Shown in pieces: positions 34,472 to 46,406 of a DNA stretch of 64,000 nt. Both the position numbers and the translations under genes were made by a program. The DNA lies in contig JAMWBK010000010.1 of assembly GCA_029953675.1 (NCBI GenBank), forward strand, positions 1,097,001 to 1,161,000, in the 5' to 3' direction. The notes under the pieces were generated by a model. That model was not told where the DNA came from and did not search any database. It was given only the letters and a program-made list of their open reading frames with translations. This DNA is from Rhodosorus marinus. Lineage: Eukaryota; Rhodophyta; Stylonematophyceae; Stylonematales; Stylonemataceae. Each line of letters opens with the position of its first letter. Within the stretch, counting starts at the first letter, position 1.

Positions 34472-35668
34472 CTCAATCTCTCGCGCTCAGAGCGCCGGCG
34501 ACTCATTCTCTGCCATACCCCTGGTTGCTCCGAAATCCAATCCTGACGGATTGTCAAATCCTGCGAACGGATACCTCCACATCCAAGGCTATCCACGGTA
34601 ACCATGGTATTGTCCGACGCGCCCAGAACAAGAGTTATCATGGTATCTCAAAGAACATACATTCATCCAATGACAAAGGGGAGGGGGGTTCGGGGATAGT
34701 ATGTTCCCAGATCCTGCCTGCCCGCGAAAGAAAGAGCTCTACATATTTAAAACAACTTCGGCTATCAAATGTACCCAACAGACCAGGCCCTCCTGATCCA
34801 AGTCTCCTTTCCTTCACATACCGCCTTGCAGCTACCTTGCACCCGTAGAGGAGCGGCCGTTGGAAAGATCTGACAGCCAGTCAGGATCGGATGTCGAAGC
34901 AACGGGGACTACAGCAGAGACCGAGTCGAGTTTGCGTTAGCAGAGGGATCCGATCCTCAACGATCGCTTTCCAATGCCAAAAACAAAAAAGCCACAAAAA
35001 CATCTACTTTTCTGATTGTTTTAATTTGGAAAACATGGATTGGTTTCTAAATACAACAAAATATATCATCAAAAGACATGTGGCAAGACTGGATTGCATA
35101 GAAAAAGCATAACTCCTAACTGTTGGGCGTACTGTGTAAAATAAAGTAAATAATTGTCCACCAATGACGCTCAGGACGCGTGTGAACTATATATTGGATA
35201 CTACTGGAAAACGTAGAAAAATATAAGCAGCGCAAAATTATTTATTTTCATATATATATATATATATATATATATTTTAAAGTGTTGGACGCGTGTTGCA
35301 CCTTTATTGAACATGCGCGGTGTAACTATATATTCTACTGGAATTCAGTTGTTGCCCACAGCTGATGAAAGATGGCAAAGGAAACCTCCTATACACACCC
35401 GCACCCGTTGGTGTTGCGAGGAATGTTGGACTTAACATCTCTTTATGTTTCCATCGAGTTCCATGGCAGGACTTCTACCGTTCATTTGGTTACACATATC
35501 AAGTCGAGGATGGAGAGCTCTAAACTTCGACAGTTACACGTCCGCGGTTTCGGTTTTCGAGTGCTCTATAGCGGGTTGTTCGCTCTCAGAATTCGCTAGT
35601 TTGATACGACTCTACGGCAGAAACTTAAATACTCTCGGAGTAGCTCTTTCAGGTTACAGAACTTTTAA
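34472..35668. other. Intergenic, AT-rich, with a TA microsatellite
   Basis: This stretch lies between the start of the FANCI-like gene and the 3' end of the tandem-kinase gene, both on the minus strand. It contains a (TA)n run at about 35254-35275 and otherwise only short unconvincing frames. Confidence 0.45.
35254..35275. repeat. (TA)n microsatellite
   Basis: About eleven TA dinucleotides in an AT-rich intergenic region. Simple-sequence repeat with no further structure. Confidence 0.9.
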
Positions 35669-38600
35669 CTAGGACTTCATACCGTTCTTCTCCTCCGAGG
35701 CTGGCCTGTTCACGTCCTGGTCGGCCGGCTTCTCAGTTGTCGAACCCTCGCTCTTGGGTTCGGTTGATTTGGAAGATTCTTCAGAGGACCTTTGCTGTGA
35801 TACATCATAAATTGCGCCACCGATGTTGCGGAGAGCAACCATTCGAAACAAGGCGACCTAATCATGAGAGTTTAGCATATGTCAGGTTTGCAATGGGATA
35901 AAGAAAGCAGCGAAGAACTACATTGCGACAGCAACGGCAGACAGCCCTTACTCGGAATTTCGATCTGATCTGGAAGGCTTGAAGCTCGTCCACGGAAGCC
36001 TTGAGAGACTGTGTGGACAGCTCAGTTGAACGCAGCCATGGGTGTTTCAGAGCTTCCTCCGCGGTTGGTCTGAGGCGTGGATTCTTATTGAGCATCCATC
36101 TGACAAGGTCTTTACAGCTTTCGGACACATGTACCCATGCTCCTCCTCGAAAATCAGGTTCCTTCCTCACAATTCGTTGAAAGAGCATTTCAACGTTTTT
36201 TCCCTGGTCGGTTTGACAATGTTCGGGAGTCAGGGAACCATTGCGCAAAGATGAAATCCTGCTTTCTTGCTTACCATTGCGTTGCCGAAAGGAAACCTGC
36301 CACAAAACATTACATATACCACCACCCCTAGACTCCATATATCTGCTTTCTTCGGCTGGTACCACTGTCTTCTCACAATTTCAGGTGGTACTGGAGGGCA
36401 ACACATAAACCAAGAATATTCGACTTAGCACTACGCCTGCATAAGGGACGCGTGGAAGCAAGCATACAGTACTGAATTGTTCCAAGGAAGTCATTGACCA
36501 TGTGCTCAGGGTCCTCGGAGTAGATTGCGAAACCAAAATCAATCAGCTTCAGCTGACTCACGCCCTCCTTTGTAAACATGAAGTTCTCAGCTGCACAGGA
36601 ACAAAGCAGGCAGGGTGAATTAGTCCCAACCTCATCGCGAGTTGCACCGCACCTTCGAAAACTCACGCTTTATGTCCCGATGGGCAATCCCAATTGAATG
36701 TAGGAACTTGATGTCCTCCAGCATTTTGCGGAGGTCTCTCGCTGCATCCATCCTACAGTTCGAAACAGAGCGAGGTCATAAGCCAAGTCAGAAAACAGTG
36801 AAACAGTCGTCTTCCCTAGGGTCGAAACAGGTAGTGCTTCCGCCTACTCTGAGTATGTTCCTTTCTTTACAATACGATCAAAAAGCGGACCTCCACGACA
36901 CCTGGCGGCAAGACAAGAGACGAAAACCAGAAAACCATGGTTGAGCAAGGATGGCACGGCTACGCGCTGGATAGAAAACTATATTGAAGAGGAAGTCGAC
37001 TACGCAACCCAAGGTCAACTAGGGCTTCGCTGTAACGATGGTGAACTGCATCTGAGACTTACAGTTCCAGCACGATGCTCAACGTGTTGTTGTGCTCAGA
37101 GACTTCGTATGCGCGAAGAAGTCGATGACTCGTATCCATGTCACAAAGCTAGTCATCAAGGCAAGATAGGTGGGAACATGTCGTTGGTCAGCAGAAGTCA
37201 CGACACGATGGCAAAATCGAAGATAAGACTCTGAAAGTACCAATCGAAGACTCGCGCATTCTCCTTCGAAAAGAGCCAGCTGCTCCTCAGGAACCCCTCT
37301 TAACCGCATGTTCTTTATCGCAACTTGGACCTCCGAATTGTCCTTCGCCCTACCAGTAACAACTTCCCCAAATGCCCCCCTGAAAACCGGAGCGAAAGTG
37401 CCAGCCGAATTCAGCATAGAGTGTCTTCTGATCCGCACCCAACGGCTTGCACAGAACGCGCAATCTTTCTCAACTTACTTTCCGAGCACCTTTTCATCTA
37501 CATCCCATCTTTCATGTACACTTCCCTCCGTGAAAAGTGCGCCGGCAGCCTTTGAAAATCTGCTTTTTGCTGTAAGAGAGTAGAACAAATTTAGAATGCT
37601 TTCATCAGTGTTCCTGCTCTTAGGAACGCAAAGCAAAATCAACTCGCTTACCGGCACCTTCCGTAATCGTCGTTTCCGTCTTTGCCGGTAGTGCCTTCGG
37701 AGAGAGTACCTCCTTCGGCAGACTCGAGACCTCATTGGTATCTGCAAGCCCTGTCGGCTCAGCATCTTCAACGAGAAACTGCATCAACCGGTTCATCGCA
37801 ATAACTTTGATTTGTGCATACTGTAGACACAGGGAGGAAGTCAGAGCCCGAGCTTTCACCCTTAAAAGTGCAGACCAGCTTACTCTAAAGCGCTGTCTCA
37901 AGGTTGCGTAACGCATGAAAGGCGAGTCGACGGCCTCCGCAGCTGACAGCCTTTCCTCAGGTTCCTTCTTCAAAAGCTTGCATATAAGATCCTTTGCAGG
38001 TTCTGAAATTGATCTCCACTTCGCTCCGGAAAATGATGGCTGTGCATTTTGAATCCGGTTGAAAAGCGGGTCCAGTTTATCCTGCGCAAGAGGTTTATCA
38101 AACGACGCGGTGAACATGGTTTGCGCGACTCCAGGCATCAGCTGCCTTTGCGGGTTTTGGAGTTCTCCGTACCCCGCTTCCGAAGGGAAAGGTACCAGAG
38201 AACAGCACATACAAACTAGCACCAAAGCTCCACATATCTGCTAGGACAGGCTTGTAAAACTGGTTTCTGCAAATCTCAGGGGGAACTTTAGATGACAAAC
38301 TTTGCATGGTTAGCTTCCTTCAAACTACCAAGAACGTAGAACGGCAGTGCTCATGGCTTACGATACGGAGGTGTGCCTGTCAGCGCAAACCAAAACAGTA
38401 CAAGGTGAGCAGGTCGTGAAACTGTATACGGAACCTGAGCGTTGTGTCAGCCTTACCACACAGCTGCTTAATTAATTTGTTAGGATTATCTGACTGGTAT
38501 CCAAAGGAGAAATCTGACATGCGCAGTTCTCCCAACTCATCAGGCCTTGAGAACTTGAAAACCTCGGCTGTAGAATTATCACCAAATCAGCGAGGGAATA

Positions 38601-39538
38601 CCAAGTTCTGGCCAACGCAAACAGTCCAGCTAATTCTGTGACCTTACGTTTGATATTTCGATGAGCACAACCCAGTTGTTGCAGTAAGATCAAGGCCTCA
38701 AGCATTATCTTTGCATGAGAGCGTACTTCGTCCCTGTCACAAAAAATACCGCGGCCTAAGCGGCTAAGGAAAGCACGACGATATCTGAGCGGCAGTATCC
38801 ACTTACTCTGACAGTCCACCTTCGGCCTTGGACAACCGGTCGAATAGATCCTCTCCAGTTAGTCTGCAGCACAACAAAGAAGCTGCTGAGTTGACTTGCC
38901 CCTACACAGAATTCTATTTCACTTTTCGCGCTGTGCTCTTGGACAAACCTTTCAAGGATCATCAGCAGATCATCCCCGTTAACGTAAACTTCTATTATGT
39001 GTTGACATCTGTGCAGCTTGTCCGCCCGAGTAATCTAGCCAAAGCCGAACATTTTTGCACAGACTACCTTTAGGAATGTGGCACTAGGCGAGGCAAAAAC
39101 TTGCTATCAGAACTTTCGCGCGATCAGACCTTCTTAATAACTTGAATCTCAGAGGTGACATTTTTCTTCTGAAAGGAGTCGAGCTCCTTAAACGGGATCT
39201 TCTTGCAGAGGGCGTTTTCTTTCTTTCCCCCTCTTTCAGCAGCTTCAAAAAATTCGCAATATCGAGAACTGCATAAACAAGTTGGGCGTTTTCAGCGGAT
39301 TGCTCTCACAAAGCAACCCCTTTAACTCGGATCTGTTGCGCATACGACCAGGGCAAACGCAATCAAGCCGTTCCAGATCGCGGGGTCAAGTCCATTCTCA
39401 CCTGCGCAATAGCTGGCCTATCTCCCATCGCTTATGTACACTTCCCTCAGCAAAAAACTCCTCTGCAAGGACCCTAGTTTGATTTGTCAGGTGCTCATCT
39501 CGAGACGCTGGACATTTGCCAAAGAAAAAGCCACGCAT
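35669..39538 (-). CDS. Tandem pseudokinase-kinase protein, CaMK/CDPK-like
   Basis: Nineteen exons from ATG 39538 to TAG 35669 join with every phase correct and give 748 residues. High-low exon bounds are 39538-39402, 39268-39130, 39034-38949, 38863-38807, 38733-38648, 38567-38457, 38376-38362, 38285-38173, 38081-37884, 37820-37652, 37569-37479, 37379-37241, 37148-37063, 36901-36848, 36752-36667, 36590-36468, 36390-36275, 36203-35952 and 35857-35669. Domain 1 (about 46-330) has SRYCEF where a glycine loop belongs, a retained Lys68, HRN at 164-166, PEV and DFS at 187-189, so it is predicted inactive. Domain 2 (about 375-690) is intact: GAFGEV, VAIK with K423, HRDIKPEN at 518-525, DFG at 540-542. 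Each is preceded by a FxEGSVHxRW motif and followed by a basic helix resembling a CDPK junction. No EF-hands are seen. Confidence 0.85.
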
Positions 39539-41020
39539 TCCCTCAGAACTTATACAGATCATCGTCTACAGTGCTCTGAACTGAACCAAGCGTACCCATA
39601 AACAAGCGTTTCTCAGGTGGTTGGCGATCTCAATCGAACGCCTGCCAGCGAAAGCAAAATCGAAAGAACAAAAAAACCACGACTCCCCCGACCTCGTTCG
39701 TAGGCTGAGCCCCGAAACCCTCCCTTCCCTATCAGCCTACTCCGCAGAAGAAACAAAAAAAAAGCACAAAAAACAACCAAACCGAAACAAAAACAAAAAA
39801 TTAAAACGCCATCCAATTCCCTACAACAAAAGTATTTACACATCCCAGTCTACCAACAACCACATACCTTCCAACCCAAAAAAATATTTAATCACTCCTA
39901 CGCAGATCCTTCCTCACTTCAACATGCTACGAACAAGAACCCCAACTCTCCCTATTCACTTCTGAACAAAAATAAAAGCAACCTAAAACAACTCCGAAAA
40001 CTTCTCCTTCAAACCGTCCCCACACAAGGGTCAGCATCCCTTTCCCCCTTCTTAGCCTCTTCATTTAGTAGCAGTATCCCTTTCTTCTTTCCCGAACATG
40101 AGCGGAGAAAAAGTACTCAAACGAGCATTCCCATCAAAAACGAACCCAATAGAAGGGGTGCTCTAAAATTCCAATAAAACACATAAAGCTCTTTCTCCCC
40201 CACCCCACCCCCCCAACCCCAACCCCTATATTCAATGTGCGAATCATTGTGCGCATTCCGAGATTGGACTCCGATCGCTCTCCCCCCCCCCGTCTCCAGT
40301 TCAAGAAAAAATTGTTTCATGACAGAGAACTCTGTTTGGCGACTGATTTTTTTCTGGTTTCTTCTCATACTGTGAAACGCTTCAAACACGGCTGAATCAA
40401 GTATACCAGCAAGAAATAAACCTTCCCCCCCCCCCCTCCTTTCCTTTTGGTTTTTATAACCACCTAGGATCACTTTCTTTTTTCTTATTAAAATAAACCA
40501 TTATGTTGGGTTTTCGTTTATCTAATGTTTTTGTCTGGCCAGAATCAACGGAACGATCTCGTTGTTCCCCCTTTATATATTGCAATGAAATTAGGGTTTG
40601 GAGGCTTGGCGGATGAATTGCGAGAAAAAATAGATGCCGAGCTGTCCTTTTAAGGTTTAAGGTGATTGAAAGCAATCATTTTCTGTTGCTGACATTTTTC
40701 GAGTTGGGGGAATGGATCGATGGTCTGCCGATGAAGAGGCTGGGTGGGTGTTTACGACAAGTTGAAGCAACTAGATTTTTGATCCTGAATGTATTGCTGC
40801 TCGCACGGTCTGTTTTTTAGAAAGATCGTGTTTTCTTGTTCTCTGTTGAAACGATGGTTTAGTGCCTATAACATGTCATGACAACTGTGGTGTGTACTTC
40901 ACCTAGGCTATGGATTAAATACTTTGATTTTCATCTTGGTTGATGTGTGCCCTAGAAGGGACTGCTAGAGCCTCGGTGTGGCCATGATACCCGAGTAGAT
41001 ATGCGGTCAAAAAGAGGACG
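39539..41020. other. Intergenic, C-rich on the plus strand
   Basis: The upstream region of the tandem-kinase gene (minus) contains A-rich sequence at 39660-39900 and long C runs at 40200-40210, 40281-40290 and 40422-40436. These read as G-runs on the sense strand of the kinase gene. No open frame with recognisable protein was found. The right end is the 3' flank of the neighbouring minus-strand gene. Confidence 0.45.
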
Positions 41021-42025
41021 CTAAGGTTTCCTGTCGTCGGTGTCATGGACAACCTCAAGCGGCTCTGGTTTGCTGACCATTTTCTGTTCAGACTTCAAGA
41101 CGTCGTCCGCATCCCAGCCCATGTCTACGCCTTCGGAACCAATCTGGCTGATTTCATGGTACATTTTTTTCGTCAATAAGAGCTGGTCAAACTTGATTCG
41201 TCCCCGCGAACCCCACCCTGCAGCACCATGAGCGACATCTGGACGAAACTTCTCGTACGTATTGTAAGGCGTAGGGCCACTTACCAGTTCGTCCATTGGA
41301 ATAGCCTCTGAGAGACCTCGGAATGCTCCGTACACGTGCTCCAGTTTTGCACCAAAGTTTCGACTGATATAGTTCCATGGTTTAGAAGGCGAAATCTCCC
41401 TTCCGTCGTCATCAAGAGCTCTATAGCCAACTTGTTTGCCCTCTGTTTTCCTCACAGCATTGATTCGAACTCCGACAAGTTCTATTTCTTCAAGGTCCTC
41501 ACGAGATTCGTCAACCGCATGTGGGGTCTTGTGCTGCAGGATACCATGATATTCTCCCTTCTTTCGCGCATACCAGTCTGCTGAGGCCTGTGCGAGCGAG
41601 AGGCACGAGTTCCAGTCGAAACCTCGTTGTTTCGCAACAGAGCAAGCCCAGAGGATCATTACTGGGGACCGATTAACGACGACTTCAAGGGCTTTAAGCT
41701 CTACGGACGTCAATTTTCGGGGCTCCGGTTCATCTATATGTGACTCTGCAGCGCCTTCTTTGGCGTGTTTGGCCTTGGCCTTGGTTGAGGAGGCTTTCGT
41801 CGCACCAGATGGCTTTTTCTTCAGACCTGCTACTATCTTCCGTCGGGTTTTCGCATCTGGAACGGCCTTCTTCAGTTGAGCATCTGACAGGCCCCGCAAA
41901 GATGACTCGTCATTGACTCCGGCAGAGAGCAGACCAGGAATTAGCTGCATTGCAGTTCTCACATCTATTTTACATTGCTTCACCAGCATGTTCAAAACAA
42001 TAGGTACATCCTCGGCCCTGCTCAT
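41021..42025 (-). CDS. Uncharacterised conserved-looking 334-residue protein
   Basis: A single uninterrupted exon from a true ATG. The N-terminal 75 residues are helical and end in a Lys-rich linker (KKKPSGATKASSTKAKAKHAK). A central helical block begins RKLTSVELKALEVVVNRSPV, continues MILWACSVAKQRGFDWNSCL, and resembles an uncharacterised domain I recall from plant and fungal proteins with an RSPV-x-LWA motif. The C-terminal half contains VGVRINAVRKTEGKQVGYRA and a tail of mixed charge. No catalytic motif is evident. Cellular role unknown. Confidence 0.65.
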   Translation of the reverse strand: MSRAEDVPIVLNMLVKQCKIDVRTAMQLIPGLLSAGVNDESSLRGLSDAQLKKAVPDAKTRRKIVAGLKKKPSGATKASSTKAKAKHAKEGAAESHIDEPEPRKLTSVELKALEVVVNRSPVMILWACSVAKQRGFDWNSCLSLAQASADWYARKKGEYHGILQHKTPHAVDESREDLEEIELVGVRINAVRKTEGKQVGYRALDDDGREISPSKPWNYISRNFGAKLEHVYGAFRGLSEAIPMDELVSGPTPYNTYEKFRPDVAHGAAGWGSRGRIKFDQLLLTKKMYHEISQIGSEGVDMGWDADDVLKSEQKMVSKPEPLEVVHDTDDRKP

Positions 42026-42684
42026 GTTTCAAAATTTCTCATCGAACGTCTGTGGTCACAGACGGTCCTGCACAGCGCTCAGCAAGCACCTGCCCCCTCA
42101 CCACATTCCCTGTTGGAACTAACATTGCGCCTTGTCGGATTACTTCTGTAGTTCGCCGGGACGCTTAAACACCAAAAACTTTCCGCTAAGGGTCGTACGG
42201 GCGTAAGCAAACGTCCTCAGACTACTTACCACGGTGAATCGCGACTAGTTTCGAGCCCAGCTGACATGCTGAACTAGTCATCCAGCTTTGACAGAGAGAG
42301 CCAGAATGAAAACCAAGGCCCACCGAGGCCATGAAGACGTCGGGGAGCATCAACTAGGAACCAGTGCTGTGAATCGAATGGGAAAGCATATGAAACGGGG
42401 TTTTGGAATTCAGCAAACATCTTCTGACTTAACCAGGTGCTGTTCACAGTTTTCTCAACGGTACCTCAGCACATCCAACAGGATGCACCCCCAACCAAAG
42501 CTGAGAACACGAAAGTGGATTGAAATAGAGATCCTTTCGCTCGTATGTTAGCGTGAGTTGGCTTGCTGCCTTGTTTGTACACGAGAATATGTTTTGAGCA
42601 ATATAAATTTTTAATGTATCACCAAAAAACTTGGAATAGGTGCTGGCTATGTTGTAATCTGCACAATCCTCTCCTGTCGGAGAA
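42026..42684. other. Intergenic, no gene seen
   Basis: This stretch lies between two minus-strand genes. A C-rich strip at about 42087-42102 lies 65 bases upstream of the 334-residue protein's start (G-rich on its sense strand). The rest is unremarkable and presumably includes the 3' UTR of the ClpB-like gene. Confidence 0.4.
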
Positions 42685-42687
42685 AGA

Positions 42688-44841
42688 CTAGGAAGTGGTA
42701 TTAATCTGATATATAAACTTGTCGCTGTCTCCTGAAACGTCCACGTGCGAAGACGGAACTAAATCCCCGGAAACGATCAGTCGACTGATCTCTGTTCCAA
42801 TTTCCTTCTCGAGGAAGCGCCTCATTGGACGGGCGCCGTACTCTGGTGAATATGATTCCTTCAGCACCAGATCGATCGCGTTTTGATCCAGGTCGATCGT
42901 GATCTTCTTCTCTTGTAGGCGTTGAGATATGTCATTCATCTGCAAGTTTACAATGTTTCTCAGTTGCTCCTCTTGCAAAGAGTTGAACATTATCACGTCA
43001 TCGATACGGTTTAAAAACTCCGGCCGGAAAGCCTTCTTGAGCTCGCTCATTGCCATGTCTCTCGAGTTCGGCTGATTGTCCATCAAATAATGTGCTCCAA
43101 CGTTGCTCGTCATGATTACCACGGTGTTCGTGAAATTCACGGTCCTACCCTGTGAGTCCGTCAGGCGACCATCATCAAGTACTTGCAGCAACACGTTCAG
43201 AACATCACGATGTGCCTTCTCAATCTCATCCAAGAGGATTACGTTGTAAGGTCGGCGCAAAATGGCTTCCGTAAGCTGTCCACCCTCATCATGTCCTACG
43301 TAGCCAGGAGGTGCTCCGATCAACCTGGACACAGAATGCTGCTCCATGTACTCTGTCATATCTATCCGCACCATGTGCTTCTCGTTGTCAAATAGCTCCG
43401 CTGCAAGAGCTTTCGCAAGCTCAGTTTTGCCAACTCCCGTTGGACCCAAGAACAGGAACGAGCCCATAGGTTGTGACTCACGGGCCATGCCTGCTCTGCT
43501 CCGAAGAATCGCCTGGGCAACCGCCTGTACAGCATCGGATTGCCCAACAACTCTCTTTGACAAAGCCTCTCCCAGCTGCAAAACCTTCTCAGTCTCACCC
43601 TGTGTGAGCTTCTTCACGGGAACTCCCGTCCATCTAGCCACGATTTCTGCTATCTGCTCCTCCCCAACTACATCTGTGACGAGCTTTTCGTCCGCATTCT
43701 CGTCCTGGTTTTCCTGGTCGATCTGCAGCCTCAGTCGCTCAATCTGCTCCTCAGTGTTTGGAATCGCGTAGTACTTCAAGTCCGCTGCAACGTCAAGTTG
43801 CTGTCTACGTTCAGCCTCCTCGAGCTTGATACGCAATGATTCCAGCTTAGAGTTGAGGTCCTTGAGCTTTCGGACCTTTCCCAGCTCCTTCTCAAAGCGA
43901 TCTTTCAGCTCTTTCAGTTCTTCCTCAGTTTTCTTCAGTTCGTCCTTCACCTTGGTGCGTCTATCTGAGCTCTTCTTGTCTTTCTCCTTCTTCAAGGCAG
44001 CTTCTTCGATCTGCAGGCGCAACCGCTTCCTTTCAAGCTCGTCTATTGCGTCTGGCTGAGAATCAATTTGTACCCTGACACTGGCGCAAGCCTCATCAAT
44101 CAGATCTATGGCCTTATCAGGAAGAAATCTGTTCGTAATATATCGCGCAGACAGCTTAGATGCCGCTACTAGGGCAGCATCTGCCACACGCACTCCATGG
44201 TGAATCTCGTACTTCTCCTTTAGACCTCGTAGAATGCTTATGGTGTCCTCCACGGAGGGTTCGCCGACATACACTTGCTGGAATCGTCTTTCAAAGGCTG
44301 CATCCTTCTCCACGTGTTTCCGATACTCTTCCAAAGTTGTTGCCCCTACACATCGCAGATCCCCTCTGGCTAATGCCGGCTTCAGCAAATTTGCGGCGTC
44401 CATCGAGCCTGAAGTTTGCCCGGCCCCGAGCAGAAGATGCAGTTCATCCACGAAGAGAATTGCTCCCTTGTCCTCCTCCTTGATCTCCTTCAGAACAGAT
44501 TTCAACCTCTCCTCAAATTCTCCGCGATAGCTGGCTCCAGCCACTAGCGCACCAACGTCCAGTGAGTACACGGGTACCTCGAGGCTCTTGGGCACATCGC
44601 CCTTCACAATCCTCTGAGAAAGGCCCTCGACGATAGCCGTCTTTCCAGTCCCAGGTTCTCCAATCAACACTGGATTATTCTTCCTCCTCCTCGACAGAAC
44701 TCGTACCACCCGGCGAATCTCTTCATCCCTGCCGATGACGGGATCTAGCTTCCCGTCCTCAGCCATCCGTACAAGATCCTGTGCATAGCTGTCCAGTGCC
44801 CGCTTACGCTTGTTGTTCTTTCCATTCTCTGGCCCATCCAT
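42688..44841 (-). CDS. ClpB/Hsp100-type disaggregase lacking the N-domain
   Basis: A single exon of 717 residues from ATG 44841. Two AAA+ modules are complete. D1 has Walker [14 protein letters not shown], Walker B ILFVDELH and the [12 protein letters not shown] pore segment. A coiled-coil middle domain rich in Glu, Lys and Arg follows (about 270-380). D2 has Walker [15 protein letters not shown], the pore motif [13 protein letters not shown], Walker [12 protein letters not shown] and sensor EFLNRID. ClpB works with Hsp70 to thread proteins out of aggregates. The usual N-domain of about 140 residues is missing: the protein enters D1 about 14 residues after the start. I found no upstream exon encoding it in the adjacent 4 kb. 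No transit peptide is apparent, so the cytosol is the default guess. Confidence 0.92.
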   Translation of the reverse strand: MDGPENGKNNKRKRALDSYAQDLVRMAEDGKLDPVIGRDEEIRRVVRVLSRRRKNNPVLIGEPGTGKTAIVEGLSQRIVKGDVPKSLEVPVYSLDVGALVAGASYRGEFEERLKSVLKEIKEEDKGAILFVDELHLLLGAGQTSGSMDAANLLKPALARGDLRCVGATTLEEYRKHVEKDAAFERRFQQVYVGEPSVEDTISILRGLKEKYEIHHGVRVADAALVAASKLSARYITNRFLPDKAIDLIDEACASVRVQIDSQPDAIDELERKRLRLQIEEAALKKEKDKKSSDRRTKVKDELKKTEEELKELKDRFEKELGKVRKLKDLNSKLESLRIKLEEAERRQQLDVAADLKYYAIPNTEEQIERLRLQIDQENQDENADEKLVTDVVGEEQIAEIVARWTGVPVKKLTQGETEKVLQLGEALSKRVVGQSDAVQAVAQAILRSRAGMARESQPMGSFLFLGPTGVGKTELAKALAAELFDNEKHMVRIDMTEYMEQHSVSRLIGAPPGYVGHDEGGQLTEAILRRPYNVILLDEIEKAHRDVLNVLLQVLDDGRLTDSQGRTVNFTNTVVIMTSNVGAHYLMDNQPNSRDMAMSELKKAFRPEFLNRIDDVIMFNSLQEEQLRNIVNLQMNDISQRLQEKKITIDLDQNAIDLVLKESYSPEYGARPMRRFLEKEIGTEISRLIVSGDLVPSSHVDVSGDSDKFIYQINTTS

Positions 44842-46086
44842 TTTTTTCACCTTTTCTGGTCAGCTCATACAAAAAATGAAAAAAGCCTACCAGGATCCTT
44901 CTCCAACACCACCAAAAAAAACAACCAAAACGCGCTCCTGCCAACAATCCATATACCTCAACCGTGCACCTCCCCCAACCACCATCGTTTATATACACAT
45001 ATCCCGCGCATATCCCAACGACAATCGACTTCAATTTCTTGAAGAAAATTTGATTACTTGAGAGTATCTGCCCTCAGTGGTCCATTTTCGAAGACTCCAG
45101 AGACGACCAAACACCATGCCCCCAAAATTGCTCCTTTCTGTACCTTAATGAATTTCTATAGAATCTTAATTGACTTCTATTTGGACTTGAGAATAAGCAC
45201 GCAAGTAAGTATTTATTAACCAATAGAGTTTTGTTGATGGAATGGCTCTTGAACATTCATTGGATTAAGCGTCAATGCGCAAATACCGTTCATTTACTCT
45301 CTTGATACATGAGAAAAATGGAAAATAGATGACAGCTGTGGGGAATTTTCCAGATTTTTCTTGAGGATTCAAGAGACGACTAGACCCGACCCTTTGAGAG
45401 AACGAGTTGAAAGGCCTTTTCAATTTTTCAAAAACTATTTTAGTTTGTAGCCTGTCCCGAAATGTTCGAGGTGTCCCAATACCAGATTGTCCCACGGGTA
45501 GACGGGTTCTGAATGAATTTGGCTACATCTAATCGTCGAGAATTGGGCTGATGTTTATGTTGCCTTAGGATGGGACAGACAGTCCTTGACCGCTTGTTTT
45601 CGTTAGAACTCTTCGGGGAGGTTCTCACATTTTTCTGGATAGCTTGTAGCTATCGGGGCCCTTCAAATCCTGACACGTGGAAGGGCCAGTTCGGGAGATG
45701 GATGTTTCACACTCCCGTATCGTTGGCCGTTTTCGCGCCGTCCGTACTTATCGTATAGCTGGGTGAATTATTTGAGTTCGATGAATTGATGTCCTTGAAG
45801 CTAATATTTTCGGGTCACAAGTCCAAAGGCTAGTGAAGTCCAGTACTACGACTGGCAAGTAGGCCCAAACCAGCATTTGAGAACACTAACCGCGGCACGA
45901 GCGCGTTGTCACGCCCAAGTCTTAGAATCATCCCAACCTTGTGGACGATGCCATAATCCAGTACTATATTAGTCACGGGCTTCTCCATACGTGCATAAGC
46001 TGTTGTCAGTACCTCGTAGTTTTGCCGGCCCGCCCATGGAGCGACCCTGCCGATTCACACTGAGGACAGTGGATGGATACATCCAT

Positions 46087-46118
46087 GGAGAAGAGTCGGG
46101 CCCGCCCGACTCTTCTCC
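46087..46118. repeat. Perfect 15-bp hairpin with a 2-base loop
   Basis: The arms GGAGAAGAGTCGGGC and GCCCGACTCTTCTCC are exact reverse complements separated by CC. A near-palindrome (around TGGATACATCCA) lies immediately before it. It is far from any recognised gene. It could be a transcription terminator for an unseen RNA, a remnant of a mobile element end, or a neutral cruciform. Confidence 0.85.
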
Positions 46119-46406
46119 AAGGCCTCAAGAGATATGAGCTCCGCAGTCCCGCGCCTACAGGTGCTCTGTCCTGATGAAGAGCGTCGTGAAAACTTTTCAA
46201 CTCCTCAACTCCGCTTGGGCCTCATGATCTTTGTACATTCCACCCGGACGGGTCTGGGCTCTATGCCGTAAATATCCAGGTATCTTGTTGAGCATGTCAG
46301 TGGACAATCCAAACCAAGTCGCCGAAGGATCATAGCAAACTCCAGCTAGCGAGTTCGTATCCGACAAGCAACCCACTCAATTTTTGGGACGGTCAAGACG
46401 ATGACG

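Noticed and set aside
35669-39538. Two separate adjacent kinase genes
   Set aside because: The second kinase's first exon (37479-37569) has no start codon upstream, begins at a clean 3' splice site, and joins in phase to a donor at 37651/37652 that ends the first kinase. A single gene explains all phases.
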